DNA from: Tetmemena sp. SeJ-2015
Taxonomy: Eukaryota > Ciliophora > Spirotrichea > Sporadotrichida > Oxytrichidae
Reading direction: 5' to 3'
Assembly (NCBI GenBank): GCA_027382625.1
Contig: JAJKFJ010020800.1
Location: 53,588 to 117,587, forward strand
DNA length: 64,000 bases
Below, piece by piece: positions 35,980 to 45,964 of this stretch (positions are counted from its first letter, which is position 1; the number at the start of each line of letters is the position of its first letter). A program made the translations under genes and the position numbers. A model generated the notes under the pieces. The model saw only the letters and a program-made list of their open reading frames with translations. It was not told the origin of the DNA and did not search any database.

Positions 35980-36357
35980 ATTTTATCAATTTTTATTAAA
36001 ATAAGCCAAAAGCTAAACTTTATTCTTTCAAATTAAATTGTTAGAATTCTCAAAAAAGAATGAATGAATGAATGAGTGGAATGAATAAATGGAATCACTA
36101 CTCTCATAAGTTATAAAAATAAAAAGATACTGGAATATAAATGAATAACCAACAACTGTGAATTTATAAGAATTAAATGATATTTACAGTCCCCTCCTCC
36201 CACTATAAATGCCCCTCTTATAATTATAAACTCAAAAGAGCAAAAATTTGCAAAAGATAAAAAAATCATCTACTCAAAAAAAAATATCTATGAGACTTTC
36301 AAGAACAAAACCAAACTTTGCTTCTGGATTATAAACTATTCATTTTTTGAAAATTTT
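35980..36357. other. Intergenic spacer between divergent genes
   Basis: About 380 bp, with a GAATGAATGAAT-type short repeat near 36060-36090 and A-runs. No gene. Confidence 0.45.
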
Positions 36358-37148
36358 ATGATACCTTTATTATTGGTAGCCACTTTAAGCGCCTGTGTTC
36401 TCGCAGTGAGTGGTGAGCACGTGCATGGACCAAGCCACCACCCCAAGTCCTACTCTTTCTTGAGCACCAACGAGTTGGAGCCAGGCAACGTGATGAACAT
36501 CCCCTTCATAGAGGAGGGGCAGAAATGGCCTGAGGTGCTCCACATGCCCTACTAATTTGAGGCCTCCTACATGAAGTACCACTACAACCCAGAGCGCATG
36601 CAGCACGTAGAGCCCTACCACGGCAAGAAGTCTCACAAGACCAGACTCATAGACGCTGAGAACAACCGCTACGCCTCTTTCTCGTGGGACCACGACAGCT
36701 TCTACCAGCGAGTGGTCGACTACAAGAACAAACTCATGGTCACCAAGCGTGGAGAGGAGGAATGCAAGTACACTAAGCTTGACTTAGACTTCGACCTCAA
36801 GGATTTCTATAAGAACCTCTACGACTCAAAGAGCGGCGTGCTCAAGTATCTAGGCTTGATCGAGGCATCATGGGACAAGAGCTAGAAGTTCCACGGCTTT
36901 GAGGAGGTGCTACCTCAGAGTGAGTGGGGCACTGATGGATCGAAGAGAAGTGACATCTATTAAACTCACTCCAGATATCTCTAATGCTTCTATTGCAGTC
37001 TACGATTTTTTGAGTTTACTACAGTGAGGTGACTGGAAACTTGCTCTGGGTAAAGAAAGCTTACGGTAAGAACCCCCGCGTCTACGAATATAGAAAGGGC
37101 TTGGAGGAGAAGCAATTCAAAGATGAGGACTTCAAGATTGAGTGCTGA
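36358..37148 (+). CDS. Secreted protein, ciliate family copy 3
   Basis: ATG at 36358; MIPLLLVATLSACVLAVSG is a signal peptide. The mature protein is His/Tyr-rich at the start (EHVHGPSHHPKSYSFLS), followed by FEASYMKYHYNPERMQHVEP, KTRLIDAENNRYASFSWDHD and ECKYTKLDLDFDLKDFYKNL. After one interruption (about 36960-37025, compatible with a CTA pointer) come SEVTGNLLWVKKAYGKNPRV and FKDEDFKIEC, just before TGA 37146-37148. The terminal GNLLW and DFKIEC blocks match the other two copies. It is most likely exported or surface-bound; no enzymatic motif is visible. Confidence 0.65.
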
Positions 37149-37340
37149 ACAAAATGAGTAGCACATCCCAAGTCTTTCTCCTCAGTAAGAGATAGCATTA
37201 TGAATAGACTAAGTTTATGTAACACTAACTCATCCAATCAAGTGTAAATTAATTGCTTATACATTCTTCCAGTTCTTGAAACTGTAAATTTGTGAGAAGA
37301 AATTTCGCTTGCATTTTAGAAAAGTTATAATAATCTTGTG

Positions 37341-38195
37341 ATGGAGGTCATTTTGTAAAACTAGCTTCACCTATAGAGTCAGCAGCATAATAGGCTAAGT
37401 GATAATCAATAGACCAACTCCTAATAGAATAAGGACAAGGCAGGAGGTGGTGGTGGTGCTTAGGATAAACCCAACCTCTCTGGGTTCCCAGAGCCACCTG
37501 GTTACTGGAAGGACTTCGTGAATGGGCCAGGGGACAAGCAGCCGCCTGATCTGAAGCTTCTGGCAAATAAGTCCTACTCCCTATCCTACTTCAAATTTGA
37601 GAGCGTCCCTGTAAGTGAAGCTAAAACTATCCACTCATACGATTATCTCTGTAGCTTGAATACCAGGACAAGGATATAGAATTCTATGGAGTCAAACGTC
37701 ACGCAAACTTCGCCGCTCAAGAGTAAACTTAAAAACTATTTCGCTCTCAAATAATCCTTTGCTCTTAGTGTGAAGCGCGAACTAAAGTTGCTCCTTTAGA
37801 AAGCGCACTTTGCATACCAGGACTATGTGACTTTCCTCTACTCAGAGGAACATATGAAATCTGCTCTTGATAAGGGACTAGATCTTCAGACTGCAGATCA
37901 GGAGGTGCAAGCTGAGGCTAAAGACAAATTCAACTACATCAAGGACTTAACTATGAATTGCACCTACTATATCAACAATCTGAGACGCAAGCAGGCCATA
38001 ATAGACTTGAAGAGGGAGCTGCTCTCTGCAAAAGAGGCCAGAGATAAAAATACTGAGACTATGAGGTAGCAGATTTAAACTTCAATTGAGATATACAGAG
38101 AAGCCATGGCTGATTTGGACTAAGAGGAAAATGGTCATGCGATAATAAGAGGAGGAGATGAAAATGGAAGTGCTTTAATGGATCTCAATGATTGA
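37341..38195 (+). CDS. MED7-like Mediator subunit
   Basis: ATG at 37341 gives a Q/N-rich start, then PNLSGFPEPPGYWKDFVNGP and QPPDLKLLANKSYSLSYFKF. This resembles the proline-rich N-terminus of Mediator subunit 7 (PPPYYK and PP-x-LELL patterns). After two GT-AG introns (37611-37654 and 37723-37768) it continues LEYQDKDIEFYGVKRHANFA, then VKRELKLLLQKAHFAYQDYV and the helical NCTYYINNLRRKQAIIDLKR, comparable with MED7's LRxLFINxHHLxNxYRPHQAR region. It ends DLND with TGA 38193-38195. Mediator links transcription factors to RNA polymerase II. The match is by pattern, not identity, so the assignment is moderate. Another coiled-coil nuclear protein is possible. Confidence 0.5.
37611..37654 (+). 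other. Spliceosomal intron (44 nt)
   Basis: GTAAGTGAAG...CTCTGTAG. Splicing gives FESVP-LEYQDKDIEF in frame. Pointer excision of the CTGTA repeat present here would instead create a TGA, so this is an intron and not an IES. Confidence 0.85.
37723..37768 (+). other. Spliceosomal intron (46 nt)
   Basis: GTAAACTTAA...GCTCTTAG. Splicing gives ANFAAQD-VKRELKLLL in frame, whereas the AGT repeat as a pointer gives the wrong frame. Confidence 0.8.
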
Positions 38196-38366
38196 ATAAG
38201 TTTAGGATGAATTAGTGCATGTGTATTTGAGAGTATGATAATTAGATCTTAATTTGACTAAGCTCATTTAAATTATTATGATTAGTTTTTGCGAAAATAA
38301 ATAAGTAAATTATCGCTTTGCATTAAGCGCAAGTGAGTGATTTGTGCGATAATTATTATTGATTAA

Positions 38367-41300
38367 ATGGCTTCGGCGATGGACCAAACAGACAAGAAGA
38401 ACCATAACTCGCAGTCTATTCTTCATTATAATCATCAGCATATATCTTTAATTTAATACATTTTTTAGTCTATTCAGACTACGCTCTAAGATTTCAGAGT
38501 ACTCCACAAACTAGGTAATTCCTCAAACCATCGCTTAGATCAGCAGCATAAACCTATATTCCTGGAGAGAACAGCTTCTCTCCACAAGCAAAATTTGCCT
38601 ATATTCTATTCTCTCTGGTGTATCTCTTTTATAAACCCGAACTCCGAAATTCCCGAATGCTATTAATGATTTGGGATCTGATCTTGACTAAAACTTTTGA
38701 AATGAAGGAGTACTTATAACTTTTCTTGTAGGAGAGGGAGCATACAGCAGCGTTTATAAAGTGCTGAGAAATGCGGATGTCAAAGAATACGCCCTCAAGA
38801 AAGTTAAGCTCCTCAACCTCTCAGAGAAAGAAAGGGAAAATGTAGATAGGAATAATAAATAGAATATGCTTGTTCATTTAAATGCGCTGAACGAGGTGAG
38901 GATTTTGGCGAGTGTCAAATAAAAGAACGTCATCAGCTACAAAGAGGCCTTTTGGGACAATGAAGCATAGAGCCTGTGGTAAGTGCCAATCATTCAAAAA
39001 CTGAAGTTATGACTAATCTCAAGTTCATTCTGATATTTTACAACAAGAGAGTAAATTGTGGTGTGTATGTGTGCTGTGTGTGCTGTGTGGTGGATATATA
39101 GAGATGGAGTATAGATTGCTTCCCATATTATATCCACTCTCTATAGTATTGCATAGCAGATGCATATCCATAGATTTAATTACCCTTCACCAGCTTCATA
39201 TATCTATAAACATGAATTCTTCGAAGAATTGTCTCTAACTTTTATTTTTAGCATCGTCATGGAATATGCGGACAACGGGGATCTCTTTCAGAAGATCTGC
39301 GATCATCAAAAGAAGGGCACTGAATTCCTCGAGAATGAAATTTGGAAAGTTTTCATTCAGATACTCTCAACTAATAATTCAATTTATCAAGGATGGCTTA
39401 TTTTAAAGATAGTGAGAGCTTTGAAAGCACTTCATGAACTTCGAATTATGCATAGAGACCTCAAAGTAAGGAGCATTGATAGTTATTTAGAGAAGGGACA
39501 AATTTAACTTGCTGATATAGTCTGCGAATGTATTTTTGTACAAGGACTGGACGGCCAAACTGGGCGACATGAATGTATCCAAGCTATCAAACTACAAAGG
39601 CTTGAACTACACGCAGACAGGTACACCTTACTATGCGAGCCCAGAAGTGTGGAGGGACGAGCCCTACGATTCTAAAAGTGACATCTGGTCTCTAGGATGT
39701 GTCCTCTACGAAATGAAATCATAAGAACTATTTACAACTTTTTAAACGAAATGAAATCATAAGAACTATTTACAACTTTTTAAACGGTAACTTTGAAGCC
39801 TCCCTTCAGAGCAGATGACATGCAGGGCCTATATAAGAGAGTCAAAATGCAATTTGAGCCTTGCATTTATCTTTATTAAGAGTGCTGAAGGGCGTGTACC
39901 AAAAGATCCCAGGCCACTTCTCAACTGACCTGTCGAACATAGTACAGATGCTGCTCCAAACTAAGCCAGCTCTCCGTCCCTCATGTGAGCAGCTCCTAGA
40001 TCACCCAATCGTCAAGAGGAGAAGCGAGAAGTTTTTCCCTGAGGAGCACCCTATCCCAGATAAGTCCACGCTCTGCCAAGAAATCAAAGTCCCTAAGAAC
40101 TTCACACTAAATGAATGAAGTCTATCTATTTTCTCACTTTCTTAGTATAACTTCACACTAAATGAATGAAGTCTATCTATTTTCTCACTTTCTTAGTATA
40201 ACTTCATGTACCTGACTGACAAGCTGCCAGCTGCTAACTACGAGGAGTATGGAAAGTTCTACAAAAACCGATCTGAGGTGAAGTTGAAGCTGCCTAAGTT
40301 GACTGGCTCTATGATACTAGTCAATGGGTCAGGCGGCTAGAGCTAGTCCACCTTCGAGTACCAACTCCCTCAGATAAATCAGAAGCAGAGTCTGTAGAAC
40401 AGCCAGCCGTTATCAATCTATGAGCAGGTGGAGAACGTTAATGTGCCTTCTCAGCAGCAAATAGGGTAGAAGAATAGAAATATTCAGCAGCAGATCATCA
40501 TACAAGTCAAGTCTAAGGAGAAGAAACAGAACCCACTTAAGGTCTCTTCACTACATCAGCTGCAAGAGAATGGAAGCTAGAGTGAGAAAGGGCAACCAAG
40601 CATACTAGCAAGTAGCAGTATAAACGCTGTGCTTGTGAGCAACAACGAGTAGATTATAAAAGAGCGACCGAGTAAGAGCAGAAACATACCTACTTTAGAA
40701 CAGCCAAGCGCTGGTGGAGTAATCACCGACAAATAACTATCAATTGGAATCACTAGCACTGATGAATTAAAAATTGGTATGTATATTTTCATAGATGTGT
40801 AGGCAGCTAATGAACAACTTATCAATTAGAACATTCATCAAACTCCTAGTAAGCAGAGAGTGAAGGGTCTCTCCATAAATCTCGACTCAGAGGCTAGAGC
40901 TGCTAATGAGGATTCTCAAGGCAAGAAGTCCAAGAAATCAGGAGGAGCTAAGAAGTCAAAGCAGTCCAGTCGGATGAACTCTGCAAGAGGCAGGAATACA
41001 CTCTCAGATTTGAGCTTGAGTTGAAATTTAAATTGTTTGTGAATCAGATTTGAGCTTGAGTTGAAATTTAAATTGTTTGTGAATCAGATGATGGAGAGGA
41101 TCGCGTGGGAGGAGCTAATGGAACTGATTCAATCCTAGCTCAGGGCAAGAACCTGGCAGATGAGCGCACTAGCACCTTGTCCTAGAAAGACTTGAATCTG
41201 AGTGAGAGCAAGGACGTGATGCCTGACGACCTGCCACCACCAATTACTTCCAAATCGCCAAAGACTATAAAAAATTATCCATGCTATAAATGTCTTTAAC

Positions 41301-42774
41301 TTTTTTTTAAGATCAAGCAGTACTCAAACAAGATGCAGTAAATTCAGAAGAGCAACTCACAATAACTTGGTCAGTCCCCTTCTTAACAGAAGTATCCTCA
41401 AATCCCCAATTCAAGGATCATGCCTTCAGCCCTTAGCAACTCTAATCTATTGACATGTTTATCATATAAAGAGGGTCGATTAAAACTCCATACTTTAGGA
41501 TGACGATTCGCCATAAAAGCAGCAGGGCTACAGATATGCATCACTGCAGCCACAGAGGAGAGACAACGAAGAGGACTTAACGCCCAAGCTGCCCATGATC
41601 AAGAAGCTGTAGCCAGTGACCTCTCACCAGATGCTCCCACAGATATCTTTCAAATTATTTCTTATGATAAATTTTAAATCTAACTCTGCACTGGGGCAAG
41701 TGGAGAGGAAGGGTGAAGGCAGCTATGGTAATCAAAAATACATTAGAAGAAATAAAATTATAAACTTTAAAGTTTTTTTAATGTGCTCTTGTACGAGTAG
41801 GCCCACAGCAACATCAGTAGTTTGTCGCCCTACAGGAACCCCTCACTCATTTAGCCCATCAGTTCCAAGTAAGAGCTCTACAAGCTCAAGAACAGTGTGC
41901 TCGCCAGTGGGTCTGTTGAGAACGGCAAGATGATCATCAACCAGAGCCAGCACAACAACTCCCTCCTCCTGCCCAACAACCAAGGTATGCAGCTGCTCAA
42001 GCAGAACGCCAGCAGCGGCGGCAAGCTCCCTAAGCTGAAGGGCAACGAGCAGCTGCTGAAGCAGATGAGCAACAAGGGCCAGCAACAGTACCTGAAGGGC
42101 AGCGCCAAGATGCAGAACATGTACTACAGAGTCGCCAACTCCTACCTCAAGGGCTACCCTCAGCAGATGAACATTGTGGGCAACCAGATGAAGAGCTACT
42201 AGCAGATCTACGGAGCCAGCCAGATCAACCAGCTGGCCTATTCTCGCTCCCCCGACAGCCACAACAACTACCATCACATTGAAACTAACTCAACTTAAAA
42301 GTTTTGATTCATTATTTCATTGAGGGGAGCACCAACAACAACAGCCTGCTGCTCAATCAGAACTCGAACGGGCAGCAGAGCAGCTACTTCCAGCCCGTCT
42401 CCCAGAGCATCATCAAGAACTCCAAGCTCATCCAGCAGCAGCAGCTCAACTCCCCCGCCACTATCCTCAAGCCAAGCCATAGCCATAACTTGAGCGAAGC
42501 ACAGCAGATCAAGGCCATAGAGCAGACTAAGCTGGCTGGGCAGGCCTACCTCCAGACTGTCATCGATGCTGCCAACCAGAACAATCACGGCCTGCTTGCC
42601 AGGCCCTCTAAGAAGCTCAACAAACTTCATATAATTTTATTTTTTATTATAGACAGCAGCTGAATTAAGGCGCTGAATCCTCAGTTCCAAGGCCTGGACG
42701 GGATAAACAACATAATGCCCAAGAACCAGTCCCAGGTGCTGCTCAAGTACCAGATCCAGGAGACCAAGCAGTGA
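38367..42774 (+). CDS. NEK-family protein kinase with long Q/N-rich C-terminal tail
   Basis: Serine/threonine kinase of the NIMA-related group, which in ciliates control cilium length and division. Start ATG 38367; after an [23 protein letters not shown] leads into the kinase domain. Landmarks: [11 protein letters not shown], catalytic Lys in [71 protein letters not shown] and [17 protein letters not shown]. The usual DFG is replaced by DMN in [15 protein letters not shown]. The tail (about 40200-42770) is rich in Q, N, S and K, with long Asn/Gln stretches, and ends KYQIQETKQ with TGA 42772-42774. Two tandemly duplicated IESs and one uncertain tandem repeat lie inside it. The junction near 41640-41840 is unresolved, so a gene boundary there cannot be wholly excluded. 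Confidence 0.8.
38413..38466 (+). other. IES with 9-bp pointer AGTCTATTC
   Basis: The 9-bp repeat (38413-38421, 38467-38475) flanks an AT-rich segment without GT...AG ends. Removal gives [20 protein letters not shown]. It is the longest pointer I found. Confidence 0.85.
39359..39406 (+). other. IES with pointer AGATA
   Basis: AGATA at 39359-39363 and 39407-39411. Removal joins VFIQ to [19 protein letters not shown], the expected catalytic-loop approach. Confidence 0.85.
39466..39520 (+). other. Spliceosomal intron after HRDLK
   Basis: GTAAGGAGC...TGATATAG. Splicing gives [15 protein letters not shown], the canonical NEK sequence. Treating the AGT repeat as a pointer gives the wrong frame. 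Confidence 0.85.
39708..39786 (+). repeat. Tandem 38-bp duplication in the NEK gene, atypical
   Basis: Two exact 38-bp units follow one another (39708-39745, 39746-39783), bounded by ACG at 39708, 39746 and 39784. Unlike the next six cases, excision at that repeat does not restore the kinase (expected YEM then LKPPFRA). A repeat AACTTT (in each unit and again before GAAG) would restore frame but leave a seven-residue insertion. Confidence 0.8.
40098..40206 (+). repeat. Tandem duplicated IES, pointer AACTTCA x3 (51-bp units)
   Basis: AACTTCA stands at 40098-40104, 40149-40155 and 40200-40206, separated by two identical 44-bp bodies. Removing both units gives [16 protein letters not shown] in frame. 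Each unit equals pointer plus IES body. Confidence 0.9.
41004..41089 (+). repeat. Tandem duplicated IES, pointer TCAGAT x3 (40-bp units)
   Basis: TCAGAT at 41004, 41044 and 41084 with two identical bodies. Removing both units gives [18 protein letters not shown] in frame; either body alone carries TGA. Confidence 0.9.
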
Positions 42775-43020
42775 CCACCCCAAAAGAAGAATGACTAAAA
42801 TTTTCAAAGTATAGTAACTATGAAGTCATCACAAGTCCCCACCCACTCCTTGACTTTTTAACTAAGAGTAGTAGTAACATCTAATTATCTTACTTATGAG
42901 CCTATAAGAATTGCTAGTATAAGCCACAATAAATTTATTATTAAGTTAAGAAAAAAACTTCCATAATTCATTCATTAATATCTAGTTTCATATAAGAAAA
43001 ATTCTCTCAGTTCAAATTCA

Positions 43021-45964
43021 TCATCTGTTGGCTCCTGGGCCGTCCTTGTACTTGGTGACGAGCTTTTCCAGCTCCTTGCGCTTGAGTCTCTCTTCCTTTA
43101 GTTAATCTTTCAGTCTCTGCACCTTCTCGCGCCTTCTATCTGGTTGCTCCTCCCTCCTTGCACTTTAATGACCTTGGGGATTATTGTGGAAGGAGGATTG
43201 CTGTAGCTGATTATTGGCCTGGGTCGTCACCTTATTATAACCGGCCATAGTTGGGTCTGGATGAAAGTCAAAGTCGTCCTCGTCTTGCAGAGGCTCCAAG
43301 TCCCTCAAACTCAGATCTATAAGTGAGAAATGAACTTATTAAATTTTGAGATCTATAAGTGAGAAATGAACTTATTAAATTTTGAGATCTGAAGAGGAGC
43401 CGTCTTCTCTCTTGTCCTCATCCTCCAAGCTCTCTGTATCTTCCTCCTCGATGCCGCTTATCATAGCTTTCCGTCCGTCTTATAATAATTTAAGACCCAT
43501 TCTTTCAAAGCATATTGTCTCTGTTGTTTCTTAGATGGCGTGGAAGATCTCTACCCAGTTGAGACTTGCTCTGGTCTTTATCATCTGCATCCACCACACT
43601 TTGAGAGCGGTACCTCAGGGAGTTCAAACCTCCACCTTCCCTCTTACCAGCTCAGCTTGACAGGTTGGACCTAGAGACTGCATCGAAGTTAGTCTCACTG
43701 TCCGCAGCTATGCTCTGAGCATGAACACACATATATAAAGCATATAGTCACTATTAATCCATGAGAGAGTGCTTGCTCCTTGAGTTTCTTGGACTTCTTG
43801 GCCTGGATGAAGTTCTCCAAGTTCTGCCACCGCTTTGAAAAAGCCACAGAGTTCATGTTAGAGTACTCGCTCTGAGGCTCGTCAACCAAGTTAGTCTTCT
43901 TCCCAGAGAGGTTCTTTGCCGACCTCGAGCTATTCAGTTCTCAGAAAATTAATTAAGCAGGTGCGAATTTGTCTTAGAATATTTTTTGTGGTTCTAGTTG
44001 ATTCTATCTGGAGAGTTGACTCAGGTTCTTAGTGTTGAGCTTGTACTTGTGCTAGCTGCTCTGTTGCGAGTTCATGAGTCGGCGCTTCTCAGCAAGCCGC
44101 TTCATCTGTACCTGATTGTGACGTTGGTTCTCAATCAGGTCCTCAACATTCACATCTGAGTAGGCATTCTACTTGATGTTGTTCTGCCTCCCAACTACGC
44201 TTATCAAGTCATCCTTAGTCTTCTGAGGTGATGAAGCCGCTCCATATGCATCCTCCTGCAACAACTACTGCCGTTTAGTATTGAGACTGAGAGTGTGACT
44301 CTAAGGGGAGTGAGAAATATGAAATAGCGAATAGAAGAAGGAGTGAGAAATATGAAATAGCGAATAGAAGAAGGAGTTGTCGTGGTTGATATTTGAAGGC
44401 TTGGTTACTTTGTGCAAAAGTAGGCTGTTCGTTTCGAACTTCTAAACTAACTCTAAGAACAAACTAAGTGGGAGAGATATTCATCAAGTTTAGTATTGAT
44501 TAGCGATTGAAGGATCCTTGACTAGAATCTGAGAAGGCTTGGCTTTCTCCAGGTACTTGTAGAAGTTCTTCGTATTGAAGCCGACGCTTGTCTTATTAGC
44601 CTCGGCCGCTCTTACAGTATTAGGTTGCTCGACTGTGCTTGTATGAAATGAGTGATTGTTCATGTTGGCAGTATTGAAACCTGTACCATAACTGGTCTGA
44701 TTATTGTAGAGTGTGTTTTGACTCATGGAGAGAGCTGAGGAGGCTTGAGAATTGGATCTTCCATCTTTGGCCTTCCTGATGTTCCGCAGGATGTGAGACT
44801 TCAAGAAAAGCAAAATTAAAAGTTAGTCACTACTCACAACTATTGACTTCAAGAAAAGCAAAATTAAAAGTTAGTCACTACTCACAACTATTGACTTCAT
44901 CTTGAGTCTCATCTACCTGCGGTCTTGAGAGATGAGGTCGAACTTCTGTGGATCGAGAATTTTAGAGGCGATGACTGCGTTATACTGAGGCTGCCCGTAG
45001 ATCGCCATTTAAGCCTCCTTGTACTGTGGGATCTAGCTTTCATAGTCTATCCTCTTCGAGAGGTAATTCTAATACCCACACACACACATAACTAATTAAA
45101 GTTTGATTCTAATACCCACACACACACATAACTAATTAAAGTTTGATTCTAGTAGGCGTCACCTTCGCTGCCAATTGCAAAGTTAGAGACCACGTTATAG
45201 TTAGTGTTGGTGTAATTGGCGTAGTTAAGATGCTTGCGCATACTCTCCTTCTTAGAGTTAAATATTTCCAAGTAGGACTGCTTGTTAAGTGCAGTTGGAG
45301 AGAGTGGCTTCGTATACACTTCCTCTATGTTATAAGTAGACCTGTTGGAAATGTTCGGGAGTAGCTCTTTAAGCTTGTCTAAATCCATTCCTTCGTACTT
45401 CCTATATTCAAAGAATTCTAGTTATGGACACATACTGAAATGAAAAGTCTGGAATATAACTGTATTAAATGTTTTATTCTCTTCCTTCTTATACGAAAGA
45501 TGATCAGTTATTGCTAACTTACTTTCTGAGTTCTATCTCTCGGCGCTTGAATGCCTCCTCCTTCATGACTTGAATGCTGAAGTTGCGATTGTAGATGGAG
45601 CTATCTCTATACTTCTACCCATCAATCGTATAGCTACTGCTCATCAAAAGCAAATACACTATCTATATATATGCTTCATCCTGTTGTGCTGGGATGAGTT
45701 GTGGTGTTGATTGCCTCCGACGCCACCCCCTCCACTTAAAGTCATGCCTCTCTCAGAGACAGGATTATAGTATTGCGAATTAAATTTCAAGCTGCGCATG
45801 TTGTCCCCTGCGCCTCCTCCGAATCCATTCACATGAGTCGAGTAGTTAGTTGATAGGGGAGCTGGTGAAGCATGCGCGGAGGAGTTAAGTCTCGAGCCCT
45901 TGGCAGGCTTCAACGTTACTTGATGACTGCTCTGCTGCTGACTGTTTTAAAGCGTAGTAGACAT
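43021..45964 (-). CDS. Coiled-coil protein, unrecognised
   Basis: Start ATG 45962-45964 (MSTTLQNSQQQSSHQVTLKP), followed by a Gly/Asn/Ser-rich N-terminus (NGFGGGAGDNMRSLKFNSQY, TLSGGGGVGGNQHHNSS). Middle segments include DLDKLKELLPNISNRSTYNI, YQNYLSKRIDYESQIPQYKE and MKSHILRNIRKAKDGRSNSQ; later ones include VEDLIENQRHNQVQMKRLAE and SKRWQNLENFIQAKKSKKLK. It ends with a charged coil, REKVQRLKDQLKEERLKRKE, and GPGANR at TGA 43021-43023. No enzyme motif or membrane segment. Four tandem-duplicated IESs (43313, 44307, 44797, 45066) and several single ones interrupt it. It converges on the NEK gene, about 250 bp away. Confidence 0.6.
43313..43390 (-). repeat. Tandem duplicated IES, pointer AGATCT x3 (36-bp units)
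   Basis: AGATCT at 43313, 43349 and 43385 with two identical bodies between. On the coding strand removing both gives GSSSDLSLRDLEPLQDEDD in frame. Confidence 0.9.
44307..44377 (-). repeat. Tandem duplicated IES, pointer GGAGT x3 (33-bp units)
   Basis: GGAGT at 44307, 44340 and 44373. Removal of both units joins NHDNSP to QSHTLSLNTKRQQL in frame. Confidence 0.9.
44797..44899 (-). repeat. Tandem duplicated IES, pointer GACTTCA x3 (48-bp units)
   Basis: GACTTCA at 44797, 44845 and 44893. Removing both units joins QMRLKMK to SHILRNIRKAKDG in frame. Confidence 0.9.
45066..45151 (-). repeat. Tandem duplicated IES, pointer ATTCTA x3 (40-bp units)
   Basis: ATTCTA at 45066, 45106 and 45146; each body contains the same (CA)n run. 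Removal gives GDAYQNYLSKRIDYESQ in frame. Confidence 0.9.

Noticed and set aside
42773..42790. CCACCCCAAAAG resembling a hypotrich C4A4 telomere repeat
   Set aside because: A single short C4A4-like match directly after a stop codon, not a repeat array, so chance is sufficient.
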